NCBI GenBank assembly: GCA_031255075.1
Contig: JAIRTF010000209.1
Location: forward strand, 1-7,899
Reading direction: 5' to 3'
Length of the DNA stretch: 7,899 nucleotides
From: Bifidobacteriaceae bacterium
GTDB taxonomy: Bacteria; Actinomycetota; Actinomycetes; Actinomycetales; WQXJ01
In this document: piece by piece, positions 1-5,433 of the stretch
How positions within the stretch are numbered: the stretch's first letter is position 1
Layout of the letters: each line of letters opens with the position of its first letter
Notes under the pieces: model-generated
Database searches by the model: none
What the model was told of the DNA's origin: nothing
What the model saw: only the letters and a program-made list of their open reading frames with translations
Made by a program: the position numbers and the translations under genes

Positions 1-452
1 ACCCAGAACTTGTATGAGATGTACCGGAAGATGGTTCCCAGAGCTATGCCTAGGTTCCGGGCGACGGCATCGGCCCCGACCGAATGGAAGTCGAAAACCC
101 AACGCGACAGGTAGAGGCAAGCGCCGGTGATCAAAATGCCAATCACGTTGGCGATGGCGAAGCCGATAGCTTCGCGGATCGGCACCTTGGCCCGCCGTTT
201 GGAGAAAGCCCAGTAGCGGTTGCCGATATAGCTGAAGGCGGTGGCCACCACCGAAGCCACGATTGATCCGGTCACCGGGTGCGGCGCGAACAAATGCCCC
301 GGCCCGTTGACCAGCAGGAAGTAGGTGCCGTTGTCCACCACGAAGGCCGCAGCCCCAACGGTCCCGAATTTGAGGGCCTCCACCACCAAGCGACGCAGTC
401 TGCCGAAGCGGGGCGGCCGCGCGGCGGCGGGAGAGGGGCCTGGCTCGGTCAC
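1..452 (-). CDS. GtrA-family membrane protein, C-terminus cut by window edge
   Basis: The minus strand stays open from a GTG at 452-450 to the window edge, giving 150 codons with no stop. A Pro/Arg-rich cytoplasmic N-terminus (about residues 1-22) is followed by four hydrophobic segments at about 26-48, 61-83, 94-116 and 129-150. Typical GtrA features are FGTVGAAAFVVDNGTYF (29-45), ATAFSYIGNRYWAFSKR (70-86) and a last helix containing RYISYKFW. GtrA proteins are small four-helix membrane proteins thought to move polyprenyl-phosphate-linked sugars across the membrane for cell-surface glycosylation; the substrate here is unknown. The GTG start is chosen because it lies 6 nt after a good -10 hexamer and no Shine-Dalgarno is visible. 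The gene is 15 nt downstream of the VanZ-like gene on the same strand. Only a short C-terminal tail should be missing. Family assignment is firm; function is inferred from the family. Confidence 0.9.
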   Translation of the reverse strand, partial: MTEPGPSPAAARPPRFGRLRRLVVEALKFGTVGAAAFVVDNGTYFLLVNGPGHLFAPHPVTGSIVASVVATAFSYIGNRYWAFSKRRAKVPIREAIGFAIANVIGILITGACLYLSRWVFDFHSVGADAVARNLGIALGTIFRYISYKFW

Positions 453-458
453 CGGGCA

Positions 459-464
459 ACTATA
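459..464 (-). promoter_or_regulatory. Putative -10 box for a leaderless gtrA-like transcript
   Basis: On the minus strand TATAGT lies at 464-459, followed by 6 nt and then the GTG start of the GtrA gene. This spacing would put the transcription start at or within a base or two of the start codon. The box directly follows the stop codon of the upstream VanZ gene (468-470). No convincing -35 is seen. It matches the arrangement in front of the VanZ, purE, gatC and DUF3039 genes. Confidence 0.55.
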
Positions 465-467
465 TAT

Positions 468-911
468 TCACTCGGCGGGCGGCGGTGGCGTTTGGTCCGG
501 GTGGCGCCGGGTCGAGGCGCGCCACCGGTGCAGCACAGCGCTGGTGGCCAGCACGCCGGTAGCGGCTCCGGCCGTGTCCACCAACCAGTCCAGCAGGTCC
601 GCGTTGCGGCCGTGACCCCCGCCGGGCGCCACCACAAAAAACTGGTGGATTTCATCCGTCAGCCCATAGGCCGAAGCGACAATCAGCCCAATCAGCGCCG
701 CCGTCATCAACCGCCGGCCGGGCGTGGCGAACGTCAAGGCGACCAACGCCCCCAAGATCAGGTATTCGCTGAAGTGGGCTACCGAGTTGAAGAAGCTGGG
801 GTGGGAGGGCAACCGTTCCGCCGGTATGGACGATGCCGCGAAGATCGCCACCGCCAACAGTGCGCTGGCCGTTCCGGTCACCGACCGGAGCCGTTTGGAG
901 GGTATGTCCAC
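468..911 (-). CDS. VanZ-family membrane protein
   Basis: This 147-residue protein has four predicted membrane segments, at about residues 13-27, 46-62, 68-85 and 110-127. The VanZ-type signatures are SSIP near the end of helix 1 (27-30), an AHFSEY segment entering helix 2 (45-50), TDEIHQFFV (85-93) and DLLDWLVDTAGAATG (105-119). The C-terminus is Pro-rich and ends in TPPPPAE. VanZ-family proteins are integral membrane proteins; the founding member gives low-level teicoplanin resistance, but most chromosomal members have no known role, so resistance should not be assumed. The start is a GTG at 911-909, 6 nt behind a TAGACT hexamer, with no Shine-Dalgarno. The gene is divergent from purE and is followed 15 nt later by the GtrA gene. 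Two adjacent small membrane proteins fit an envelope role, which is inference. Confidence 0.88.
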   Translation of the reverse strand: MDIPSKRLRSVTGTASALLAVAIFAASSIPAERLPSHPSFFNSVAHFSEYLILGALVALTFATPGRRLMTAALIGLIVASAYGLTDEIHQFFVVAPGGGHGRNADLLDWLVDTAGAATGVLATSAVLHRWRASTRRHPDQTPPPPAE

Positions 912-917
912 GGCGCG

Positions 918-923
918 AGTCTA
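918..923 (-). promoter_or_regulatory. Putative -10 box for leaderless VanZ-family gene
   Basis: TAGACT on the minus strand at 923-918 is followed by 6 nt and the GTG start at 911. The same hexamer with the same 6-nt spacing occurs before gatC on the other strand. No Shine-Dalgarno is present between the box and the start, so a leaderless mRNA is likely. The -35 region is not recognisable. Confidence 0.6.
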
Positions 924-1012
924 GGCGATGCGTCCGCCCGGCCAACGGCGCGGCAGGCGAGCGGCGGCCGGGCCGGTGCTCCTGGCCGGCGCGGACGGCA
1001 CCGGTCAAGGCC

Positions 1013-1018
1013 TAAGCT
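1013..1018 (+). promoter_or_regulatory. Putative -10 box for purE
   Basis: TAAGCT at 1013-1018 is followed by 8 nt and the GTG of purE at 1027. There is no Shine-Dalgarno in the gap, which fits a leaderless or near-leaderless transcript. The hexamer is weaker than those of the neighbouring genes. It lies about 90 bp from the divergent VanZ promoter, so 912-1026 is a compact divergent promoter region. I see no purine-responsive operator or PurR-type palindrome in it. Confidence 0.45.
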
Positions 1019-1026
1019 GTGTTTCC

Positions 1027-1557
1027 GTGACTACTCCAATTCGCGTTGGCATTGTGATGGGTTCGAAATCTGACCTGCCGGTCATGGAGAAGGCCGCCGG
1101 AATCCTCAAAGACTTAGGTGTTGGGCATGAGGTGAACATCATTTCGGCTCACCGGCTGCCAGATGAAACCATTGCCTACGGCCGGGCCGCCGCCGCCCGT
1201 GGCCTCAGGGTGATCATTGCCGGGGCTGGTGGAGCAGCCGCCCTGCCGGGCATGTTGGCGGCTGTGACCACCCTGCCGGTGGTTGGCGTGCCGATTGCCA
1301 CAGCCGGTATGAACGGCCTGGACGCGGTCTTGTCCATGGTTCAGATGCCGTCCGGTGTGCCGGTCGCCACAGTGGCTATTGACGGTGCCACCAATAGTGG
1401 TCTGTTGGCCGCCCGGATCATCGCCTCCGGGGACGATGCCGAAGCGGCCGCCGTCCGTCAAGCTTTGGACGGCTACCGCCAGGGACGGTCTGAAGAGTTG
1501 CGGACTATGTCCACCTGGATCCAAACCGAGCTGCAAAGCGAGGCCGGCCAGTTGTGA
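1027..1557 (+). CDS. purE: PurE, N5-carboxyaminoimidazole ribonucleotide mutase (class I)
   Basis: PurE converts N5-CAIR to CAIR in de novo purine synthesis, acting after PurK as a cytoplasmic octamer. The 176-residue protein shows the class I motifs: MGSKSD (11-16) binding the ribose phosphate, SAHRLP (40-45) with the likely catalytic His42, AGAGGAAALPG (65-75), and SMVQMPSGVPVATVAI in the second half. The length is normal for a free-standing bacterial PurE. The GTG at 1027 is chosen because the conserved core begins at residue 6 and a -10-like box lies just upstream; a longer frame starting at 928 would run through the divergent promoter and adds only non-conserved Arg/Gly-rich sequence. 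One oddity is Ala72, where class I enzymes such as E. coli PurE have a conserved His (GGAAHLPG). purK is not in the window. gatC follows 26 nt after the stop. Confidence 0.95.
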   Translation: MTTPIRVGIVMGSKSDLPVMEKAAGILKDLGVGHEVNIISAHRLPDETIAYGRAAAARGLRVIIAGAGGAAALPGMLAAVTTLPVVGVPIATAGMNGLDAVLSMVQMPSGVPVATVAIDGATNSGLLAARIIASGDDAEAAAVRQALDGYRQGRSEELRTMSTWIQTELQSEAGQL

Positions 1558-1571
1558 CTCGGCTGAAGTCT

Positions 1572-1577
1572 TAGACT
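1572..1577 (+). promoter_or_regulatory. Putative -10 box for gatCAB operon
   Basis: TAGACT at 1572-1577 sits 6 nt before the ATG of gatC at 1584, in the short gap after the purE stop. There is no Shine-Dalgarno before gatC, whereas gatA and gatB have clear ones. This supports a leaderless start for the operon, possibly alongside read-through from purE. A TTGTGA overlapping the purE stop (1552-1557) is too close, at 14 nt, to be a convincing -35. Confidence 0.6.
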
Positions 1578-1583
1578 TTGCCT

Positions 1584-1883
1584 ATGCCCGCAATCACCCG
1601 CCAGGAAGTGGCACGCCTTGCCGAATTGGCGCGGATAGCCCTTCAACCTGATGAACTGGACCGGATGGCCGGTCAACTCGACACCATTGTGGAGGCCATC
1701 CGAACGGTCACCGAAGCAGCTGGTGGCGATGTTCCGGCCACCTCCCATCCCATCGCGCTGGTCAACATCTACCGGCCGGATGTGGTGCGCCCGTCGCTGA
1801 CCGTGGCCCAGGCGCTGCAATCAGCCCCGGCTGAGGAGGACGACCAGTTCAAGGTGCCGCAAATCTTGGGAGAAGAGCCGTGA
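1584..1883 (+). CDS. gatC: GatC subunit of Asp/Glu-tRNA amidotransferase
   Basis: GatC is the small subunit that wraps around GatA and stabilises its contact with GatB in the GatCAB complex. The 99-residue protein has the typical helical N-terminus (ITRQEVARLAELARIAL, residues 4-20), the MAGQLDTIVEAI region, and the extended segment VNIYRPDVVRPSLTVAQAL that leads to a C-terminal VPQIL motif; the length is standard. An in-frame TTG at 1578 would add two residues, but ATG at 1584 fits both the family and the -10 box spacing. The gene overlaps gatA by 4 nt (GTGA), so translation is likely coupled. It is the first gene of gatCAB. Confidence 0.95.
   Translation: MPAITRQEVARLAELARIALQPDELDRMAGQLDTIVEAIRTVTEAAGGDVPATSHPIALVNIYRPDVVRPSLTVAQALQSAPAEEDDQFKVPQILGEEP
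1868..1872 (+). promoter_or_regulatory. Ribosome-binding site of gatA
   Basis: GGGAG at 1868-1872, within the end of gatC, lies 7 nt before the gatA GTG start at 1880. It fixes the start and shows that this internal gene is translated by Shine-Dalgarno initiation, unlike gatC. Confidence 0.75.
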
Positions 1884-3475
1884 GCGATCTGACCCGGCTG
1901 ACTGCCGCTGAAATGGCCGGCCTGTTGGCCGGCGGGCAGGTTTCATCAGTTGAACTGACCAAAGCCCATTTGGAACGAATTGACCAGGTGGACCCGGCTG
2001 TTCACGCCTTCTTGCAAACCCTGCCGGAAGTGGCTCTGGCGGAGGCCGCCGCAGCCGATCAAGCCCGGCGGGACGGTGAACAACTGGCAGAGCTGGCCGG
2101 TGTGCCGGTGGCCGTCAAAGACGTGTTGGCCACCAAAGGGCTGCGCACCACCTGCGGTTCGCGAATCCTGGAGAACTGGATCCCGGCCTATGACGCCACC
2201 GTGGTCCGCAAGGTCCGCGAAGCTCGGTTGCCGGTGTTGGGCAAAACCAACATGGACGAATTCGCCATGGGTTCCTCAACCGAGCATTCGGCCTACGGGC
2301 CGACCCACAACCCGTGGGATTTGGAACGGGTGCCGGGCGGTTCCGGTGGTGGCTCGGCCGCGGCCGTGGGCGCTTTCGAAGCGCCGCTGGCCCTCGGGTC
2401 AGACACCGGTGGTTCAATCCGGCAACCGGCGGCCGTGACCGGCACCGTGGGCGCCAAACCAACCTATGGTGGGGTGTCCCGCTATGGACTGGTGGCGATG
2501 GCCTCTTCGTTGGACCAGGTTGGCCCGGTGGCCCGCAACGTCTTGGACACGGCGCTGCTCCATGAGGTGATTGGCGGCCATGACCCAATGGACCAGACCT
2601 CTTTGAATGAGCCTGTCCCACCGGTGGCGGAAATGGCTCGGCGCGGTCTGGCCGGTGATGTCAAAGGTCTGCGGATCGGTGTGGTGGCGGAATTGGGCGG
2701 CCGCGGCTACCAACAAGGCGTCATGGATCGCTTCCAAGAGGCCCTGAAACTGCTGGCAGACCTGGGCGTGGAGATCCAAGAGGTGTCCTGCCCCTCGTTC
2801 AGCTACGCCCTGCCGGCCTACTACCTGATCATGCCGTCAGAGGCGTCCTCCAACCTGGCCCGGTTTGACGCCATGCGTTACGGGCTGCGGGTGACACCAG
2901 CCGAGGGCCCAGCCACCGTTGAAGCGGTCATGGGCGCCACCCGGGAGGCGGGCTTTGGACCGGAGGTCAAACGCCGCATCATCTTGGGTACCTACGCTTT
3001 ATCCGCCGGCTACTACGACGCCTACTACGGCTCCGCCCAGAAGGTCCGCACGTTGATTCAAAGGGACTTCGAATCGGCTTGGGAAAACGTTGACATGCTG
3101 GTCAGCCCCACCGTACCGACCACCGCCTTCAAACTGGGCGAGAAGTTGGAAGACCCGCTGTCGATGTACCTGCAGGACGTGGCCACTATCCCGGCCAACC
3201 TGGCCGGTACGCCTGGTATCTCGGTGCCATCCGGGTTGGCTGAGGATGGCCTGCCGACCGGTTTCCAAGTTGTGGGCCCGGCCCGGGCTGACGCCTATCT
3301 CTACCAACTGGCCGGCGCGCTCGAAGCAGCCCTGGTCGACAAATGGGGTGGACCGCTGCTGGACAGCGCCCCTGATCTGGTGGCCTTGGCGGCCGGCGGT
3401 CAAACCGCTGGTGACGCTGGGAGTGGCGGGCGCGGCATCGGCCACCAAGACGGCCCTACGGGAGGTGCGAAATGA
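1880..3475 (+). CDS. gatA: GatA, glutaminase/amidase subunit of GatCAB
   Basis: GatA releases ammonia from glutamine (or asparagine) and feeds it to GatB for conversion of Glu-tRNA(Gln) or Asp-tRNA(Asn). This amidase-signature protein has the complete Ser-cisSer-Lys triad: Lys80 in PVAVKD, Ser155 in PGGSGGGSA and Ser179 in GSDTGGSIR. These positions match the Lys79/Ser154/Ser178 pattern of Staphylococcus aureus GatA. Other family marks are GKTNMDEFAMGSS (121-133), YGGVSRYGLVAMASSLDQVGP, and a C-terminal ATIPANLAGTPGISVP segment. At 531 residues it is longer than the usual 480-510 because of a Gly-rich tail of about 30 residues after LLDSAPDL. It starts with GTG overlapping the gatC stop, preceded by a good Shine-Dalgarno, and its TGA overlaps the gatB ATG. 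Active enzyme is expected. Confidence 0.97.
   Translation: MSDLTRLTAAEMAGLLAGGQVSSVELTKAHLERIDQVDPAVHAFLQTLPEVALAEAAAADQARRDGEQLAELAGVPVAVKDVLATKGLRTTCGSRILENWIPAYDATVVRKVREARLPVLGKTNMDEFAMGSSTEHSAYGPTHNPWDLERVPGGSGGGSAAAVGAFEAPLALGSDTGGSIRQPAAVTGTVGAKPTYGGVSRYGLVAMASSLDQVGPVARNVLDTALLHEVIGGHDPMDQTSLNEPVPPVAEMARRGLAGDVKGLRIGVVAELGGRGYQQGVMDRFQEALKLLADLGVEIQEVSCPSFSYALPAYYLIMPSEASSNLARFDAMRYGLRVTPAEGPATVEAVMGATREAGFGPEVKRRIILGTYALSAGYYDAYYGSAQKVRTLIQRDFESAWENVDMLVSPTVPTTAFKLGEKLEDPLSMYLQDVATIPANLAGTPGISVPSGLAEDGLPTGFQVVGPARADAYLYQLAGALEAALVDKWGGPLLDSAPDLVALAAGGQTAGDAGSGGRGIGHQDGPTGGAK
3460..3465 (+). promoter_or_regulatory. Ribosome-binding site of gatB
   Basis: GGGAGG at 3460-3465 is a near-consensus Shine-Dalgarno 6 nt before the ATG at 3472. 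It lies inside the Gly-rich tail codons of gatA, and the gatA stop overlaps the gatB start as ATGA, so translation should be coupled. Confidence 0.8.
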
Positions 3476-4992
3476 GCGAGTTGTATGACTTCGAAGACGC
3501 CATCGCCGCCTTTGACCCGGTCATGGGCCTTGAGGTGCACGTTGAGCTGAGTACCTTGACGAAGATGTTCTGCGGCTGCGCCAACAAGTTTGGAGCCCCC
3601 CCAAATTCGCAGGTCTGCCCGGTTTGCCTGGGGCTGCCTGGGGCCATGCCGGCCGTCAACCACAAAGCCGTCGAATCCGCCATCCGCTTGGGGTTGGCGT
3701 TGAACTGCCAGATTGCCACCCGGTCTACCTTCGCCCGGAAGAACTACTTCTACCCGGACCTGGCCAAGGACTACCAGATTTCCCAATACGAAGACCCGAT
3801 TGACTATGACGGCTTCATTGACGTGGAACTGGCTGATGGCGCCAACTTCAAAATCGCCATTGAGCGGGCCCACATGGAAGAGGACGCCGCCAAGAACACC
3901 CACGTGGGCGGCGAGGCGGGCCGCATCCAAGGCGCCGCCTACACCTTGGTTGACTACAACCGGGGCGGCACGCCGCTGGTGGAGATAGTCACCAAACCGA
4001 TCGAGGGGACCGGCGCCCGCGCCGGCGAGGTGGCCCGCGCCTATGTCGCCGCCATCCGTGAACTGGTGGTGGCGCTGGGTATCTCTGACGCGCGCATGGA
4101 GCAAGGCTCGCTGCGAGCCGATGTCAACCTGTCGCTGCGGCCCAAGACAGCTGACCCGGCAGCCCAAGCCGCGGTGCCCTTCGGCAAGCGATCAGAGACC
4201 AAGAATGTCAACTCGTTGCGCGCCATTGAACGGGCCGTCAACTATGAGATTCGGCGTCAAGCTGGTCTGTTGTCCGCCGGTCAGTTGGTGGTTCAAGAAA
4301 CCCGCCACTGGCATGAGGACACCGGTTCCACCTCTCCGGGGCGGTCCAAAGAGGAAGCCGATGATTACCGCTACTTCCCGGAACCTGATCTGCTGCCAAT
4401 AGAGCCCGCCCGGGCCTGGGTCGAAGAACTCCGCGCCACCTTGCCGGAGTTGCCGGCCAAACGCCGGGCCCGCCTGCAGGCCGAATGGGGTTTCACCGAT
4501 CGGGAGATGCGGGCCGCTGTCAACGGCGGTGCGCTGGATTTGATCGAGGCGACCGTTGCGGCCGGTGCCACCCCGGCCGGAGCCCGCAAATGGTGGCTCG
4601 GCGAGTTGTCCCGGGTGGCCAACGAACGCGGCCTGGAGTTGGCCGCGCTGCCGGTCACCCCGCAGGACATAGCCCAGGTTGAAGAACTGGTGGGCAGCGG
4701 CAAGATCAACGACAAGTTGGCCCGCAAGGTGCTTGAAGGGGTCTTGGCGGGGGAGGGCAGCCCAGAGCAGATCGTGGCCGCCCAGGGTCTGACTGTCGTC
4801 TCGGACGATGCCGCGTTGGGGGCCGCCATTGACGCCGCCTTGGCCGCCCAGCCGGACATTGCCGAGAAGATCCGCTCCGGCAGGGTGCAGGCCGCCGGTG
4901 CGATTGTTGGCGCTGTCATGAAGGCCACCCGCGGCCAGGCCGATGCGGCCCGGGTCCGTGAACTGATCTTGGAGCGTTTCAGCGCCGACTAG
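3472..4992 (+). CDS. gatB: GatB, tRNA-binding kinase/transamidase subunit of GatCAB
   Basis: GatB uses ATP to activate the carboxylate of Glu on tRNA(Gln) or Asp on tRNA(Asn) and then amidates it with ammonia from GatA. The 506-residue length is standard. The N-terminal catalytic part begins with VMGLEVHVEL (17-26) and a four-cysteine zinc-site pattern, Cys34/Cys36 and Cys49/Cys52 (CGC ... CPVC), followed by the LGLPGAMPAVN motif. Further marks are FARKNYFYPDLAKDYQISQY, VDYNRGGTPLVEIVTKP, and SLRADVNLSLR with KNVNSLRAIERA. The C-terminal helical and YqeY-like tRNA-binding region contains SGKINDKLARKVLEGV and ends in GAVMKATRGQADAARVRELI. The presence of GatCAB suggests that the organism makes Gln-tRNA, Asn-tRNA, or both by the indirect route. 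The gene ends the operon and is followed at once by a hairpin. Confidence 0.97.
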   Translation: MSELYDFEDAIAAFDPVMGLEVHVELSTLTKMFCGCANKFGAPPNSQVCPVCLGLPGAMPAVNHKAVESAIRLGLALNCQIATRSTFARKNYFYPDLAKDYQISQYEDPIDYDGFIDVELADGANFKIAIERAHMEEDAAKNTHVGGEAGRIQGAAYTLVDYNRGGTPLVEIVTKPIEGTGARAGEVARAYVAAIRELVVALGISDARMEQGSLRADVNLSLRPKTADPAAQAAVPFGKRSETKNVNSLRAIERAVNYEIRRQAGLLSAGQLVVQETRHWHEDTGSTSPGRSKEEADDYRYFPEPDLLPIEPARAWVEELRATLPELPAKRRARLQAEWGFTDREMRAAVNGGALDLIEATVAAGATPAGARKWWLGELSRVANERGLELAALPVTPQDIAQVEELVGSGKINDKLARKVLEGVLAGEGSPEQIVAAQGLTVVSDDAALGAAIDAALAAQPDIAEKIRSGRVQAAGAIVGAVMKATRGQADAARVRELILERFSAD

Positions 4993-5014
4993 CCCCGCCG
5001 AATCAGGCTCGGGG
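4993..5014 (+). terminator. Hairpin after gatB, likely operon terminator
   Basis: Directly after the gatB TAG, CCCCG (4993-4997) pairs with CGGGG (5010-5014) around a 12-nt loop that can add a short CC/GG inner pairing. A loosely T-rich stretch (GGTTTGTTGG) follows, but there is no clean U-run. It sits between gatCAB and the DUF3039 promoter, as expected for an end-of-operon signal. Confidence 0.5.
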
Positions 5015-5040
5015 TGACTGGTTTGTTGGCGGAGCGCTTC

Positions 5041-5046
5041 TAGAAT
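5041..5046 (+). promoter_or_regulatory. Putative -10 box for DUF3039 gene
   Basis: TAGAAT at 5041-5046 matches the -10 consensus at five of six positions and lies 7 nt before the GTG start at 5054. A GAGGA sequence sits between them but is only 1-2 nt from the start codon, too close for normal Shine-Dalgarno use. A leaderless transcript is therefore more likely. The -35 region is weak. Confidence 0.6.
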
Positions 5047-5053
5047 TGAGGAC

Positions 5054-5338
5054 GTGAGCTCTGAACCGATCCAGCCGCATCCCGCCCCGGAACAGCCCGG
5101 CGGCCCTGCCACGCCCAACACCTCCACCGAGGTGCTGGAACGCCCAGAGACACGGCTTGATCCCGGTGATCATGAGCGCTTCGCGCACTACGTCCAGCAG
5201 GACAAGATTCTTGAATCAGCGGTCACCGGCAAACCGGTGGTGGCCCTCTGCGGCAAGATTTGGGTGCCCAGCCGCGACCCGTCGAAATATCCGATGTGCC
5301 CGGCCTGCAAGCAGATTTACGAATCGATGATGCCGTAG
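5054..5338 (+). CDS. DUF3039 family small protein
   Basis: This 94-residue protein of unknown function matches my memory of the actinobacterial DUF3039 family. A Pro-rich, probably disordered N-terminus (1-25) is followed by TEVLERPETR, then GDHERFAHYVQQDKI (38-52) and a conserved C-terminal half, with SAVTGKPVVALCGKIWVPSRDP leading into CPACKQIYE. Cys66, Cys82 and Cys85, perhaps with His40 or His45, could form a small metal site; this is inference from spacing only. No signal peptide or membrane segment is present, so it is probably cytoplasmic. Translation starts at GTG 5054 just behind a -10 box. The gene is monocistronic, lies between the gatB hairpin and a strong inverted repeat, and converges with the secreted LPPTG protein gene. 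No function is assigned. Confidence 0.85.
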   Translation: MSSEPIQPHPAPEQPGGPATPNTSTEVLERPETRLDPGDHERFAHYVQQDKILESAVTGKPVVALCGKIWVPSRDPSKYPMCPACKQIYESMMP

Positions 5339-5372
5339 CTGGACTTGATCTGGGCTCTCAATAGCTGTTCGG

Positions 5373-5407
5373 GGTTGGTCCGCGACGCGCCGCGCCGCGG
5401 ACCAACC
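5373..5407. terminator. Perfect 12-bp inverted repeat between convergent genes, probable bidirectional terminator
   Basis: GGTTGGTCCGCG (5373-5384) and CGCGGACCAACC (5396-5407) are perfect reverse complements around an 11-nt GC-rich loop. The repeat sits 34 bp past the DUF3039 stop and 26 bp past the stop of the convergent LPPTG gene, where a shared terminator is expected. Neither strand has a U-run after the stem, so it would be a U-poor terminator or an RNA 3'-end stabiliser. It could instead be a dispersed repeat; I see no second copy in this window. Confidence 0.7.
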
Positions 5408-5433
5408 ACCGGAACCAGTTCTGGAGCCGATTC

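Noticed and set aside
468..911. VanZ protein as a glycopeptide-resistance gene
   Set aside because: No vanHAX, vanRS or other resistance genes are near, and most chromosomal VanZ-family members are not resistance determinants.
928..1026. Upstream start for purE at 928
   Set aside because: It would add 33 Arg/Gly-rich residues with no family counterpart and overlap the divergent promoter region. GTG at 1027 fits the family length.
279..1073. 264-codon plus-strand open frame opposite the GtrA/VanZ genes
   Set aside because: The translation is Arg/Gly/Pro-rich with no recognisable motif, and it runs antisense through two clear membrane-protein genes and into the purE start. It is a shadow frame typical of GC-rich DNA.
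1578..1583. TTG start for gatC at 1578
   Set aside because: It is only two codons longer and would begin 1 nt after the -10 hexamer. ATG at 1584 fits the leaderless spacing and the family.
3400..4167. 255-codon minus-strand frame inside gatA/gatB
   Set aside because: It is antisense to the highly conserved gatB N-terminus, and its low-complexity sequence resembles no family.
4192..5127. 311-codon minus-strand frame opposite gatB and DUF3039
   Set aside because: It overlaps two real genes and the intergenic hairpin, and its sequence is the Gly/Gln-rich pattern expected from an antisense frame.
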